Below are positions 1-11,229 of a stretch of 64,000 nt of DNA, in pieces. The position numbers and the translations under genes were made by a program. This DNA is from Symbiodinium natans (taxonomy: Eukaryota > Sar > Dinophyceae > Suessiales > Symbiodiniaceae): the NCBI GenBank assembly GCA_905221605.1, contig CAJNDS010002102.1, positions 193,501 to 257,500 of the forward strand. Direction: 5' to 3'. Each line of letters starts with the position of its first letter. The stretch's first letter is position 1. A model generated the notes under the pieces. The model had not been told where the DNA came from and made no database searches. It was given only the letters and a program-made list of their open reading frames with translations.

Positions 1-578
1 CATCATGGAAGCCCTTCGCTATGCAGGCCCAAGTCCTGGCATCGTCGATCAAGATTCAAGATTTTCAGATCACACCTGTTAAAAACCCTTGCTAGGCTTG
101 GGCATAGGGGAATTAGAGTTTAGAGTTGAGGGTTTAGGGCTTACTGTATAAGGTTTAGGATCCCTTGCAGAAGCTGTGCCTCCTATATGTCTGCTGCCGT
201 CATTACTTACAGGGTGCGTATCAAGGTACTTCAAAAGCCTTCTTTTCGGCATTCCTGTGGAAAGGGCTTCAGGGCTCCAGGGTTGGGACATGCAAGAGGC
301 TTTTCTGCGCCAAGAGCATCGAAATTGCCCCGCCACCCCGAAAGAAAACGCACGGAGCCCGTTTAAATGGGAGATCCGTGGCCACTCCCTGTGTGCGGAG
401 ATTGGCGGGCGAAGCTTTAAAAAGTTGAAACATGTCTTGGGCGGCCCTGTGGCACCTTCCCGTAAGTCAATTGGAGGAAACGTATGGAGTCACGAAGGGG
501 AGTCTCCCATTGATACACTTCACTGCAGGTTTAGAGACTGCAGGTTTAGGGCTTAGGGATTATCATGATTATGGCTTC

Positions 579-673
579 AGGGTTTAGGGTTTAGGGTTTA
601 GGGTTTAGGGTTTAGGGTTTAGGGTTTAGGGTTTAGGGTTTAGGGTTTAGGGTTTAGGGTTTAGGGTTTAGGG
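579..673 (+). repeat. TTTAGGG array
   Basis: About 13 perfect units. The first 580 bp of the window hold only scattered telomere-like words and no supported gene; 674-1040 holds a unique piece without a convincing exon. Confidence 0.97.
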
Positions 674-1205
674 TTCTTCCACTAAGATCCATGAATCAGG
701 AGACGCCCGCATCCGGACTTGAGCATTTGAAGAAACGCGATTGCTGCTGGTCCCTGCCCGTCCAGTCTGAGATTCTCGAGGATCGTGCTCTCTCTGCCGT
801 CTGATGCTAGAACCTCCAAAACCCCTAAACCCGAAGCCCCACCCTATGACACTGGAACATCTATGGACTTAAACGCGTACCCTGCAGCACTTGAACATCT
901 ACACCTCGAAAAAACTCGAAGCCCGAACCCGATCACACGTACAAACCCACAACGCCCAAACCCGCAACCCGATAAAACTCACGTCCGCACAACGCGCTAC
1001 CTCCTACAGCCGCCCCCGAAACCTTAAACCGAAAACCCTCATCCCGCACAGCCTAAACCCTAAACCCTCAACCCTAGAAGCCTAAATCCTCACCCTAGAC
1101 CCAAAAACCCTCAACCCTAAAACCGACAACTTCAATCCTGAACCCTTAACCCTGAACCCTTTCCCTAAAACCCTAAACCCTAAACCCTAAACCCTAAACC
1201 CGAAA

Positions 1206-1292
1206 ATAGGCTGCAGGCAGCTCCGCAGCTGTCGTCTTGAAATCCTGCCTGCGTCCCCAAGTCCTCGAGGGGGCCAGGTCCAAGCAAAGCCA
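1206..1292. other. Exon-like GC-rich piece, frame undecided
   Basis: Between a C and a G array. Open on both strands, for example minus GPLEDLGTQAGFQDDSCGAA. No decisive splice site. Confidence 0.3.
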
Positions 1293-1484
1293 GGGTTTAG
1301 GGTTTAGGGTTTAGGGTTTAGGGTTTAGGGTTTAGGGTTTAGGGTTTAGGGTTTAGGGTTTAGAGTGTAGGGTTTAAGGTTTAGGGTTTAGGGTTTAGGG
1401 CTTAGGGTTTAGGGTTTAGGTTTAGGGTTTAGGGTTTAGGGTTTAGGGTTTAGGGCTTAGGGTTTAGGGTTTAGGGTTTAGGGT
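1293..1484 (+). repeat. TTTAGGG array
   Basis: About 26 units with scattered changes. Confidence 0.97.
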
Positions 1485-1706
1485 GAAGGATTCAATAAGT
1501 CATGCTGTTTCTATATGGTCTCTCTAAACTGTGGCTCAAACAGCGACACGATGAGCCTTCTGAGTGTGTGATTGTGAGCCACTGTTGGTAATTAGCCAGA
1601 CTAGATGCTGTTGCTGTTTTGTCGGGGGAGTTTCATCAAGGCCAAAAAAGATCAGAACGCTTGCTGCAGCACTAGAAAGGGTTTAGGGTTTGACACTTCA
1701 ACCCCT

Positions 1707-1823
1707 ACTTGGAGGTTCATGATACTTATTAACCAATTATGTAGTTATAACCCACTAATATGGCTATAAGTACTGTTATAAGTACAGATATCATTGGCTA
1801 ATAAGTACCATGAACCTCCAAGT
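1707..1823 (+). mobile_element. Family A MITE, complete
   Basis: ACTTGGAGGTTCATGATACT and AGTACCATGAACCTCCAAGT ends, interior with TATAAGTACAG. Confidence 0.92.
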
Positions 1824-1875
1824 ATCCCCTCAACCCTAAACCCTAAACCCTAAACCCTCCACCCTAAACCCCTCA

Positions 1876-1961
1876 ATCCGGTTCCCAAAGCTGTGTCCTT
1901 TGCGTAGAAGGCTCATGCCTTCTCACGGCGCTTGCGGAAGAGACCCGCGTCCCGCCTGAGA
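1876..1961 (+). CDS. Possible plus-strand exon
   Basis: Plus frame CVLCVEGSCLLTALAEETRV then PPEK with donor GAAG|GTTTAGGG. The minus strand is open for part of it. Between C and G arrays. Confidence 0.4.
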
Positions 1962-2055
1962 AGGTTTAGGGTTTAGGGCCTAGGGTTTAGGGTTTAGGGT
2001 TTAGGGTTTAGGGTTTAGGGTTTAGGGTTTAGGGTTTAGGGTTTAGGGTTTAGGG

Positions 2056-2185
2056 TTGGGATGTTCCCCCTTAGACTAAGAGTCCCGAATGGGGACTATA
2101 CGAGGGGGGGCACTTTGAACCCTACGCCCTAACCCTGAACCCTAAACTCTATTAAGGACTGGTAGGTTAAGGGGGAGCATCCCAG
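2056..2185 (+). mobile_element. Family B MITE between opposed telomeric arrays
   Basis: TTGGGATGTTCCCCCTTAGA and TTAAGGGGGAGCATCCCAG ends. Directly flanked by TTTAGGG on the left and CCCTAAA on the right. Confidence 0.88.
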
Positions 2186-2520
2186 CCCTAAACCCTAAAC
2201 CCTAAACCCTAAACCCTAAACCCTAAACCCTAAACCCTAAACCCTAAGCATCCCAACCAAGCTTAGGGTTGCAAGGAGCTCAGCCCGCCTTAGCCGTAAG
2301 CCCCAAACACATCAGCAAGCCCTCTCAAGCCCTCTTTAGGGTTTAGGGTTTAGGGTTTAGGGTTTAGGGTTTAGGGTTTAGGGTTTAGGGTTTAGGGTTT
2401 AGGGTTTAGGGGTCAAGCCCTCTAGAAGCCACTTAGGCCTGAGAACCCACTTAGGCACTCTGAACTCTAAACCCTAAACCCTATAAATCCTAAACCTTAA
2501 ACCCTAAACCCTGTGCTCGT

Positions 2521-2617
2521 TCAGGGTTTAGGGTTTAGGGTTTAGGGTTTAGGGTTTAGGGTTTAGGGTTTAGGGTTTAGGGTTTAGGGTTTAGGGTTTA
2601 GGGTTTAGGGTTTAGGG
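2521..2617 (+). repeat. TTTAGGG array
   Basis: About 14 perfect units. Similar arrays lie at 2336-2410 (G), 2188-2247 (C) and 1963-2055 (G). Confidence 0.97.
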
Positions 2618-2619
2618 AG

Positions 2620-3150
2620 CCCCTTACCCCAAGCCCTGTGCCACACAAGCCCAAGCACCACAAACCCCCCACACTCTCGACCCTTCGAAGACTAAACCCA
2701 ACAAAAAAATAGACCCCAAACCCCCAACACCCCGAATCACCCGAAACCCATAACAGCCCAGGACCCCGAAGCCCAAAAAAGCACAAAATCCCCAACCCCC
2801 AAACCCCAAAAAAACCCAGCCCCAAAGCCGCAAAACCCAAAAAAAACAAAACCCCAAAACACACCTCAACCCCCCCCACCAAAAAAAAACAAGTAACAAA
2901 AAAACAACAAAGCAAAACCCAAACCCTAAACCCCAAACCCTAAACCCCAAACCCTAAACCCCATACCCAAAACTCCAAACACTAAACCCCAAACAGGCCT
3001 AAACCCCAAACTCTAAGCCCCAAACCCAACAACCCAAGCCCTAAACCCCAAACAAGCCTAAACCCTAAACCCTGAACCCCAAGCCCCACAACCCTAAACC
3101 CTAATCCCTAAACCCCAAGCCCTAAACCCCAAACCCTAAACCCTAAAACC
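2620..3150 (-). repeat. Degenerate CCCCAAA / CCCTAAA region
   Basis: Strongly diverged C-rich repeat. The ORFs on the minus strand are low-complexity artefacts. Confidence 0.9.
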
Positions 3151-3230
3151 CAGCAAGGCGCCTGAGCTCGTCCACGTCCAGTTGAAAGTCGCCTCCACAG
3201 AGGTCCACCAAGTCGCGACCTTGAGAGGAT
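3151..3230 (-). CDS. Unassigned exon
   Basis: Acceptor CTAAACAG|ATCC or TCTCAAG|GTCG, donor TGCTG|GGTTTTAGG. Open frame SSQGRDLVDLCGGDFQLDVD then ELRRLAG. Acidic, protein-like. Family unknown. Confidence 0.65.
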
Positions 3231-3232
3231 CT

Positions 3233-3335
3233 GTTTAGGGTTTAGGGTTTAGGGTTGAGGGTTTAGGGTTTAGGGTTTAGGGTTTAGGGTCTAGGGTTTA
3301 GGGTTTAGGGTTTAGGGTTAGGGTTTAGGGTTTTG
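3233..3335 (+). repeat. TTTAGGG array
   Basis: About 14 units adjoining an exon acceptor. Confidence 0.95.
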
Positions 3336-3692
3336 CCTTTTGGGGGTAGGGTTGAAGGTTCTGGTGTTCAGGCTTCAGGTTTTATAGGGTGTTCTGGAGT
3401 TTTGTTTCTGTTTGGTCTGTTGGGTTGCTGGGGTGGGGCTTTGGGCTTTAGGAGCTGAGGGCTGGTCCCTTAGCAAAGGGCCCTTAAATGGGAGCCCTTG
3501 TTTAGGGTTTAGGTTTAGGGTGAGGGTTCAGGGTTTAGGGTTTAGGGTTGAGGGTTTAGGGTTTAGGGGTAGGGTTTAGGGTTTAGGGCAACTACCCTTA
3601 GAATTCTGCTCCACTTCGTACGCTAGGAGTCAGCTGTTGGCAATGGCGAGTCAAGGAGTAGAGTCATGGCATTGTGTTTAGGAGTCCTTCAA

Positions 3693-3802
3693 CCCTAAAC
3701 CTTAAGCACTAAACCCTAAACCCTAAACCCTAAACCCTAAACCCTAAACCCTAAACCCTAAACCCTAAACCCTAAACCCTAAACCCTAAACCCTAAACCC
3801 CA
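3693..3802 (-). repeat. CCCTAAA array
   Basis: About 14 perfect units. Confidence 0.97.
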
Positions 3803-3985
3803 AGCCCTGAAGCCTAAACCCCAAGCCCTGAACCTTCCGGCCATAGGGTCATCTCCCAGGTTGACGTGTTGCGGGCCTAAGTCTTCAGGTCAGGCTTTCA
3901 AGGGCGTTGAAAGATCCCAGGGTAGTTACATGGGCCCGTAGTAGAGGGCCATAAATGGGGTCGGAACCAGGAGGCAGGGCATGAA

Positions 3986-4132
3986 TCAAGCTATTTGCAT
4001 ACCAGAAGTTCGACGGATTCTGCAGATTGAGCCCCACAGGCGCTCGGCCACCTTCTCCAGTGCTGCGGCCAGGGCCTTCCGTGTCTGAGAGTCGCCCCGA
4101 TGAGATGCATCACCCCATTGTGGCAAACCGAT
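3986..4132 (-). CDS. Unassigned coding fragment with stop
   Basis: 48 open codons: LPQWGDASHRGDSQTRKALA then AALEKVAERLWGSICRIRRT and TGA. Helical; may be retroelement-derived, but not assigned. Confidence 0.45.
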   Translation of the reverse strand: MGLPQWGDASHRGDSQTRKALAAALEKVAERLWGSICRIRRTSGMQIA

Positions 4133-4135
4133 CCA

Positions 4136-4300
4136 TTTAGGGTTTAGGGTTTAGGGGTTTAGGGGTTTAGGGGTTTAGCGGTTTAGGGGTTTAGGGGTTT
4201 AGGGGTTTAGGGCTTTAGGGGTTTAGGGGTTTAGGGGTTTAGGGGTTTAGGGGTTTAGGGGTTTAGGGTTTAGGGTTTAGGGTCTCGGGTTTAGGGTTTC
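4136..4300 (+). repeat. TTTAGGGG array
   Basis: About 18 eight-base units flanked by normal TTTAGGG. Confidence 0.96.
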
Positions 4301-4320
4301 GGGTTTAGGATGTCGAACGC

Positions 4321-4428
4321 CTACGACGCCGCCGTCCCTCTCAAGCTCAGCTCCAGCACAAAGGGCACCGCCTCTCCCGTCATGTCTTGCGTCAGGCGGC
4401 GCTGGGCATGGAACCGGCCGAAGCCCCT
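4321..4428 (-). CDS. Unassigned exon with stop
   Basis: Acceptor GGGTTAAG|AGGGG, open frame RGFGRFHAQRRLTQDMTGEA then VPFVLELSLRGTAAS and TAG. Follows the membrane exon in frame, so these may be the last two exons of a gene. Confidence 0.55.
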   Translation of the reverse strand, partial: RGFGRFHAQRRLTQDMTGEAVPFVLELSLRGTAAS

Positions 4429-4479
4429 CTTAACCCTAAACCCTAAACCCTAAACCCGAAACCCTCAGCAAACTCAAAC

Positions 4480-4559
4480 CAAGCTGAGACAAGGGCAGAG
4501 ATGGTTCACCCAGAAGAGGATCACCACGAAGATGGAGAACAGGATGCGCATGCCACGCC
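4480..4559 (-). CDS. Unassigned membrane-segment exon
   Basis: Acceptor CGAACCAG|GGCG, open frame MRILFSIFVVILFWVNHLCP, a clear hydrophobic helix. Donor AGCTTG|GTTTGAG. Removing the short telomeric intron 4429-4479 joins it in phase 0 to the next exon. Confidence 0.65.
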
Positions 4560-4574
4560 CTGGTTCGGGATTCC

Positions 4575-4848
4575 GGGGTTTAGGGTTCGAGGTTCAGGGT
4601 CAGGGTTTAGGGTTTAGGGTTTAGGGTTTAGGGTTTAGGGTTTAAGGTTTAGGGTTTAGGGTTTAGGGTTTAGGGTTTAGGGTTTAGGGTTTAGGGTTTA
4701 GGGTTTAGGGTTTAGGGTTTAGGGTTTAGGGTTTAGGGTTTAGGGTTTAGGGTGTAAGTTTAGGGTTTAGGGTTTAGGGTTTAGGGTTTAGGGTTTAGGG
4801 TTTAGGGTTTAGTGTTTAGGGTTTAGGGTTCAGGGTTCAGGGTTGCCT
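4575..4848 (+). repeat. TTTAGGG array
   Basis: About 36 units. Confidence 0.98.
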
Positions 4849-4849
4849 G

Positions 4850-5800
4850 GTCCAGTGCGTAATGGATCTCGAAGTATTGGGAATGGCATCCCTCCCTCGA
4901 GACTCGTGACCCCTCTTCCTCGAAGGAGCTGTCCCTGAGAAATGTTCTAGTTGTTTGGGGTCGGTTGTGAACCTTACTAAACCATAGACCCGAAACCCTA
5001 AATCCCGAACCCTAAGGTTTACGGTTCCGGAATTCCCTGGACATTGCTGAGAAAATCTTAGGTAGCAAAAGAGAAGATTGGGTCAATAACCATGCAAAAC
5101 CTGGGGGGGCGGTATCCGCGCAACAAAAACTGCAACTCCCCACCCTAAACTTAGGTCTTGGGGCTGTGGGAGAACACCCCAAGCCACAACCCGACCCAGG
5201 CGCACCCGAACAGGCTTGGGGCTTGGTACTCCGTTTAAGCAGGAGTCGTGCGGAGGGGCCTTCTGCAATTGGCTTCGCGCCGCAGGGAAGCACGAAGGCA
5301 ACGAACCTGATCCAAAACGTGTCTTTGGTGGTCTGAAAGGCCAAGAAGCGTTGGTTTGACTTGGTATCGCTTGCTGGTTCTTCATCGGCAACTAGGGAGT
5401 GACGGTGCCCATATCGTCCCTTGGAGGGCTATATTTTGACCGGGGATGCAAGCCCGAACGCGCAAACCTTAGTTCCCCAAACCCCTGTTAGCGACATGCC
5501 CACAGAGATCAGGGTTGAGGATTTGGGCGGCGTCAGGCCCTTATCTACCAGGACGGGCTATTCTTATACCCTATAACTTCCTATAACCCCTTAAAGGACT
5601 TATACCCTATAACTTCCTATAACCCCTTAAAGGACTCATACCCTACAACCCCTTAAAAAGGCCCTTTATAGGGTTGATTATGGGGACGATAGGGCCTCAT
5701 AGCCCATCCGAGTACCTGCAAGGAGAGCAGGGAACCCGAAATCCACGAGCTCGAAGCGTTCTGAGCCAGTCTCCGGGTGAGTTTAGGGTAGTCTACTAAA
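4850..5800 (+). other. Unique stretch with no gene supported
   Basis: The longest region (about 950 bp) with little telomeric repeat. Two overlapping minus-strand ORFs (5012-5391) have no splice or family support. Confidence 0.5.
5568..5650 (+). repeat. Tandem repeat of a 38-bp unit
   Basis: TATACCCTATAACTTCCTAT + AACCCCTTAAAGGACT occurs twice, then a degraded third copy. Confidence 0.9.
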
Positions 5801-6092
5801 CCCGAAACGGCCCGAAACCCTAAACCCTATCCCCTAAACCCTATACCCTATTCCCTAAACCCTAAACCCTAAACCCTAAACCCGGAACCCTAGTAGGGCT
5901 CAATGCACACGTCCGGCCGAGAAGCAAAAGCGTCGCAAGGAAACGCAGAGATGCCCACACGACCTGTATATAACGGAATACGAGGCGGGAAGCGCAAGAA
6001 GAGACCTGAATCCTAATCCTGCCACCTTTTCAAGGCACCCCACCACATCGAGAGATGTGGCAACTTCTTCGGACCGGGTGGAGAGGGGCCTT

Positions 6093-6221
6093 ACTTGGAG
6101 GTTCATGGTACTTATAAACCAAATATAACTGTACTGATAACCCGCTTGCAAGCCCCTTATATGTGCCCCAAGATGGTTCTAAGTACAGTTACAACTACAT
6201 AAATACCATGAACCTCCAAGT
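6093..6221 (+). mobile_element. Family A MITE, complete
   Basis: ACTTGGAGGTTCATGGTACT and ATACCATGAACCTCCAAGT ends. Confidence 0.9.
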
Positions 6222-6445
6222 AAGTCCTTAAAAAGCTGAATCCTACCCTCAAACCTAAAGGGAAAAGGACTGCCGACTCCACCCTAAGCTCCGGAACACA
6301 CGAAGACCTACGTCCTACACAAAGTTACATACCCCTAAACCCTAAATCCTAAACCCCAAACCCTAAACCCTAAACCCTAAACCCTAAACCCTAAACCCTA
6401 AACCCCAAACCCTAAAACTTTCAGCCAACCCTACATACCCAAACC

Positions 6446-6528
6446 CCCGGACGGCGATTGTGCTTTGGACAGGCCACCGTGGGGAAGCAGATGTCTTCCG
6501 CGGCGCGACGCTCAGCCCTCACCTGTTC
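6446..6528 (-). CDS. Unassigned exon
   Basis: Possible acceptor TGAACAG|GTGAGG, open frame EQVRAERRAAEDICFPTVAC then PKHNRRP, ending at a GTTTGGGTATG donor. Between C and G arrays. Confidence 0.55.
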
Positions 6529-6559
6529 AGGCTTTCGGGGTCAGGGGTCTGGGATAAGG

Positions 6560-6665
6560 GCTTTAGGGCTTTAGGGTTTAGGGCTTTAGGCTTTAGGGTT
6601 TAGGGTTTAGGGTTTAGGGTTTAGGGTTTAGGGTTTAGGGTTTAGGGTTTAGGGTTTAGGGTTTA
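6560..6665 (+). repeat. TTTAGGG array
   Basis: About 14 units. Confidence 0.95.
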
Positions 6666-6822
6666 GGAGTTCATGGCTGTAGGGCTTGGAGGGCTTAGGG
6701 TACAGACGCTTGGGGCTGTACGATTGTAATAGGGCTTCAGGGGTTGAGTCTTTGCAGGTGCTCGGTTTTTGGCTTTAGGGGCAGTAGCGGTGCCGGTATT
6801 TGGGGCTTTGTGGGTTGCAGCT

Positions 6823-6882
6823 AAACCCTAAACCCTAAACCCTAAACCCTCAACCCTAAACCCTAAACCCAGGGTATTAGGG
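6823..6882 (-). repeat. CCCTAAA insert with 25-bp direct repeats
   Basis: About seven CCCTAAA units bracketed by identical 25-bp copies at 6798-6822 and 6883-6907 (starting ATTTGGGGCTTTGTGGGTTG). Confidence 0.93.
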
Positions 6883-7004
6883 ATTTGGGGCTTTGTGGGT
6901 TGCAGCTTTGGGGCTTCTGGGATCACAGGGCTTCTAGACCTTTAGCCTTTAGCGCCTTCAGGTCGAAAGAGCATGCCCTCTTACCCTAGGTTTAGGGTTT
7001 AGGG

Positions 7005-7216
7005 GGTTTAGGGGGTTTAGAGGGTTTAGAGGGGTTTAGAGGTGTTTAGAGGGTTTAGAGGGTTTAGAGGGTTTAGAGGGTTTAGAGGGTTTAGAGGGTT
7101 TAGAGGGGTTAGAGGGGTTAGAGGGTTTAGAGGGGTTAGAGGGGTTAGAGGGGTTAGAGGGGTTAGAGGGGTTAGAGGGGTTAGAGGGGTTAGAGGGGTT
7201 AGAGGGGTTAGAGCCT
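7005..7216 (+). repeat. TTTAGAGGG / GGTTAGAGG array
   Basis: Nine-base variants in two homogenised blocks. The repetitive ORFs here are artefacts. Confidence 0.96.
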
Positions 7217-7346
7217 CCAGAGACCCTAAACCGGGGCTTAGAGGTGTATAGGGACTGCGCCTCAGCGATGGCGCGAATCTCCTGCTGTGCTGCTAGGTCT
7301 GAAAGCACTGGCGACGAGGCCATTTCCTTCGCAAAGGCAAGGTGTA

Positions 7347-7480
7347 GGTTTTAGGGTTTAGGGTTTAGGGTTTAGGGTTTAGGGTTTAGGGTTTAGGGTT
7401 TAGGGTTTAGGGTTTAGGGTTTAGGGTTTAGGGTTTAGGGTTTAGGGTTCAGGGTTTAGGGTTTAGGGATTAGGGATTAG
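7347..7480 (+). repeat. TTTAGGG array
   Basis: About 18 units. Confidence 0.97.
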
Positions 7481-7628
7481 GGTTTTTCGGCTTTGGGGTT
7501 CAGGTTTAGGGCTTTTTTAACGGCTTAGGGCCAGAGCAACCTCGGTACCCTGAAAAAGTGAAAACTTTTTCCTCAACAACTTGGGTAGATTTATCTCATG
7601 TGAGGCACAGGGTCACTCTAGGTTGCCA

Positions 7629-7736
7629 GGTATATAGGGCTTCATACCCGAAGGCTCCTAAGTACCTATAAGGGGAATACTTACCCCAAACCATACTAGA
7701 AATTTCTACTATGTAGGTACTGAGGACCCTTTGGGA
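7629..7736 (+). mobile_element. Family E inverted-repeat element
   Basis: Shares TTCTACTATGTAGGTACTGA and GGACCCTTT with 59327-59412, and contains AGTACCTATAAGGGG. Confidence 0.55.
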
Positions 7737-7916
7737 GATAGTTCAGGGTTCTAGGGGCTCTAAGTCTGCCAAAAAGAACTTATAGAGCTCTTTGGAAAAT
7801 CAGCTTTCAGGGTTCAGGGCTGCATCTGATGGGAAGTAGAACCCTACTTTCAGGGCTGAAGATGCGCATGCATGAACATGAAACTTGGACCTTGTGTGGC
7901 ACAGAGCGCAAGAGCC

Positions 7917-7942
<26 letters not shown>
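7917..7942 (+). repeat. GA microsatellite
   Basis: About 12 GA units followed by a short A run. Confidence 0.95.
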
Positions 7943-7947
<5 letters not shown>

Positions 7948-8100
7948 AAAGGGAGCCACTGTCAGAAAACATATTTTGGGTTGAGAGGTTCTAGAACTCA
8001 GAAGGGTTTTAGGAATCTTGTGCTTTGGGGGATTCGAAGGCAAGAAATAGTAGCCTCTGCTTTTTGCAGCTTCCGCCACCCCTCCTGACCCGACTCCCCG

Positions 8101-8170
8101 TAAACCCTAAACCCTAAACCCTAAACCCTAAACCCTAAACCCTAAACCCTCAACCCTAAACCCTAAACCC
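8101..8170 (-). repeat. CCCTAAA array
   Basis: Nine units. Confidence 0.96.
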
Positions 8171-8368
8171 TTCTTCAACATCTTTCAAAGATGCAGCTAG
8201 GCTTGGTAAGGTTAGTGTTTGGGGTTTTGGTTTTTGGGTGTTAAGGGTTTATGCAGGGTCTGGGGTTTGGGGATTGCAGACGCATTGCAGCCAAGTCTCC
8301 GCGTGCGCAATAAACAATAAACCCTAAACCCTAAACCCTAAACCCTAAACCCCAACTCGGCAACTCAC

Positions 8369-8421
8369 CTGCGGACGAAGGTTCCGCGAGGTGGTTGAGT
8401 CGAGCCGGCGCAGGGACGCCC
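8369..8421 (-). CDS. Unassigned exon
   Basis: Acceptor CCTGTCAG|GGGCG, textbook donor CCGCAG|GTGAGT. Open frame GVPAPARLNHLAEPSSA. Confidence 0.65.
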
Positions 8422-8435
8422 CTGACAGGCTCAGA

Positions 8436-8720
8436 CAGGGTTTAGGGTTTAGGGTTTAGGGTTTAGGGTTTAGGGTTTAGGGTTTAGGGTTTAGGGTTTA
8501 GGGTTTAGGGTTTAGGGTTTAGGGTTTAGGGTTTAGGGTTTAGGGTTTAGGGTGTAGGGTTTAGGGTTTAGGGTTTGGGGTTTGGGGTTTGGGGTTTGGG
8601 GTCTAGGGTCTAGGGTCTAGGGTTTAGGGTTTAGGGTTTAGGGTTTAGGGTTTAGGGTTCGGGGTTCAGGGTTCAGGGTTCAGGGCTTAGGGTTTAGGGT
8701 TTATGGCCTAGGGTTTTGGG
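8436..8720 (+). repeat. TTTAGGG array with TTTGGGG, TCTAGGG and TTCAGGG blocks
   Basis: About 38 units. Confidence 0.97.
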
Positions 8721-9380
8721 TTTAGGGTTTGGGGTGCAGGGAGGACCCTCCACATGACCCTTAAGCGCACCTATCCTGACTACGGGGGTGACTTCGGGCG
8801 TAGGTGGTTTTTGCGGTGGAGCTGCGAGGGGGGTTTAGCGATTTGGCGTCGGGCTGGTTTGAGGGTTTTTTTGGGGGTTCAGGGGAAGTTCGAGCCTAAA
8901 CACCTCAGCCCTAAACCCTAAGCCTGGAGCCTCAAACCCCAACCACAAACAACCCCAAACCCTAAAAAACCCCAAACCCTAAACCCTAAGCTGTAAGGCG
9001 AAGGCTCATTTAAAACCCGATCAACTTCAGGAGGGTTGTTCTCACGTGTAGGGGGTTTGGGGCTTAGGGTTTAAGGTTTACAGGACATGAGGATGGGGTT
9101 TGTAAGATATATGACTATGTGACCTTTTTTTCACTAAAGAGCTCAACATACACGCGCACACAGGAGCCAGGATATAAACATACTATTTTTAGGGCACCCC
9201 ACAAAGTGACCATAATTCTATGGCCCATGGATTCAAGAACACACCCGCTTAGATTTAAGGAATACTTATGTAGGGTTTTGAGTTTGGGGTTTAGGAGGTC
9301 TCTGCGAACCCTTAGCCCTAAACGCTTAGACCTCTTGCCTGCTGATGCCTAGTGCGGTTTAGGGTTTAGGGAATGATACT

Positions 9381-10154
9381 GTTGATGGACGAAATCCTGC
9401 ATCACTTTTATTCTGCAGGTCATCCCTTCCAAACCCAGAATCTTAACATTGCTGTCCTTGCAATGCTTCGAAGTTGCATGTGTGTGAATGACCGAAATCC
9501 TGCATCACCCATATGTGCACGCAACATTGAAATTCGAGGGGCGCGGGGAGCTCGATTACCAACCGTCGCACACGTGTAACATAGGGGGTCATGCAAGATT
9601 TTGTCCATCAACAGTCTCGGACAAGATAATTTACTGACTTGTTGGCAAGAGTTGTTGCTGGAATGGCTTTTGGGAAGAATGTCGGAGATGTACCTTTGGC
9701 AGATTCAAGCCTAAGCTCTCCTCTTGCTCGGGTGTGGCCAAGCGCCAAAGAGCAGAAATGCCGCGTTTTTCAAGTTTCAAATTCGTTTCCGTAGTTTCAA
9801 ATTAGTTTCAAAAATAGTTTCAAAATCCAGTTGCAAAATCGCTGTTAAGGGGAAACTGCATTTTTTCTATGCGCAATTCAAAAAAATGAAGGAATCTCAG
9901 AGGTTCCTGGTTTTCAAAAAGCGCGGACAGAAATTGTAGTTCCCCCTTAACAGCGAGTTTGCAACTGGATTTTGAAACTAATTTGAAACTGATTGGAAAC
10001 TAATTTGAAACTATAGAAACAATTTGAAACTTGAAAAATACCATATTTCGGACTTTCTGCCCCCATCCTGGCCCCTCACACACGGCCCTCAGTTGACTGT
10101 GGTCAGCCGTGACTATAGAGACCAGAGTTTCGAAAACTTGCCAGTCTCCAGACT
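9381..10154 (+). mobile_element. Hairpin element, first full copy
   Basis: Inner 237-bp element (9378-9614) with perfect 13-bp ends ACTGTTGATGGAC/GTCCATCAACAGT and three copies of a GGACGAAATCCTGCATCA-like motif. The rest holds a long imperfect inverted repeat (arms about 9765-9850 and 9935-10045) built of TTTCAAA-type words. It has short ORFs but no recognised transposase, so it is probably non-autonomous. Confidence 0.82.
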
Positions 10155-10380
10155 GTTGATGGACGAAATCCTGCATCACTTTTATTCTGCAGGTCATCCC
10201 TTCCAAACCCTGAATCTTAACATTGCTGTCCTTGCAATGCTTCGAAGTTGCATGTGTGTGAATGACCGAAATCCTGCATCACCCATATGTGCACGCAACA
10301 TTGAAATTCGAGGGGCGCGGGGAGCTCGATTACCAACCGTCGCACACGTGTAACATAGGGGGTCATGCAAGATTTTGTCC
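10155..10380 (+). mobile_element. Hairpin element, partial middle copy
   Basis: 226 bp equal to the first part of the unit (9381-9606), inserted between the two full copies. Confidence 0.9.
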
Positions 10381-11153
10381 GTTGATGGACGAAATCCTGC
10401 ATCACTTTTATTCTGCAGGTCATCCCTTCCAAACCCTGAATCTTAACATTGCTGTCCTTGCAATGCTTCGAAGTTGCATGTGTGTGAATGACCGAAATCC
10501 TGCATCACCCATATGTGCACGCAACATTGAAATTCGAGGGGCGCGGGGAGCTCGATTACCAACCGTCGCACACGTGTAACATAGGGGGTCATGCAAGATT
10601 TTGTCCATCAACAGTCTCGGACAAGATAATTTACTGACTTGTTGGCAAGAGTTGTTGCTGGAATGGCTTTTGGGAAGAATGTCGGAGATGTACCTTTGGC
10701 AGATTCAAGCCTAAGCTCTCCTCTTGCTCGGGTGTGGCCAAGCGCCAAAGAGCAGAAATGCCGCGTTTTTCAAGTTTCAAATTCGTTTCCGTAGTTTCAA
10801 ATTAGTTTCAAAAATAGTTTCAAAATCCAGTTGCAAAATCGCTGTTAAGGGGAAACTGCATTTTTCTATGCGCAATTCAAAAAAATGAAGGAATCTCAGA
10901 GGTTCCTGGTTTTCAAAAAGCGCGGACAGAAATTGTAGTTCCCCCTTAACAGCGAGTTTGCAACTGGATTTTGAAACTAATTTGAAACTGATTGGAAACT
11001 AATTTGAAACTATAGAAACAATTTGAAACTTGAAAAATACCATATTTCGGACTTTCTGCCCCCATCCTGGCCCCTCACACACGGCCCTCAGTTGACTGTG
11101 GTCAGCCGTGACTATAGAGACCAGAGTTTCGAAAACTTGCCAGTCTCCAGACT
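10381..11153 (+). mobile_element. Hairpin element, third (full) copy
   Basis: Same 773-774 bp sequence as 9381-10154, differing by at least one T in a T-run. Confidence 0.9.
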
Positions 11154-11229
11154 GTAGGTACCCTAGCTACGCCCTGAAAGGGCATATATATAGGGGGATA
11201 TAAGGTTTCCAAAACCGATCATTCCCTGC

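Noticed and set aside
5012-5391. Two overlapping minus-strand ORFs of about 100 codons
   Set aside because: No splice sites, family resemblance or array flanks; both frames open at once suggests chance.
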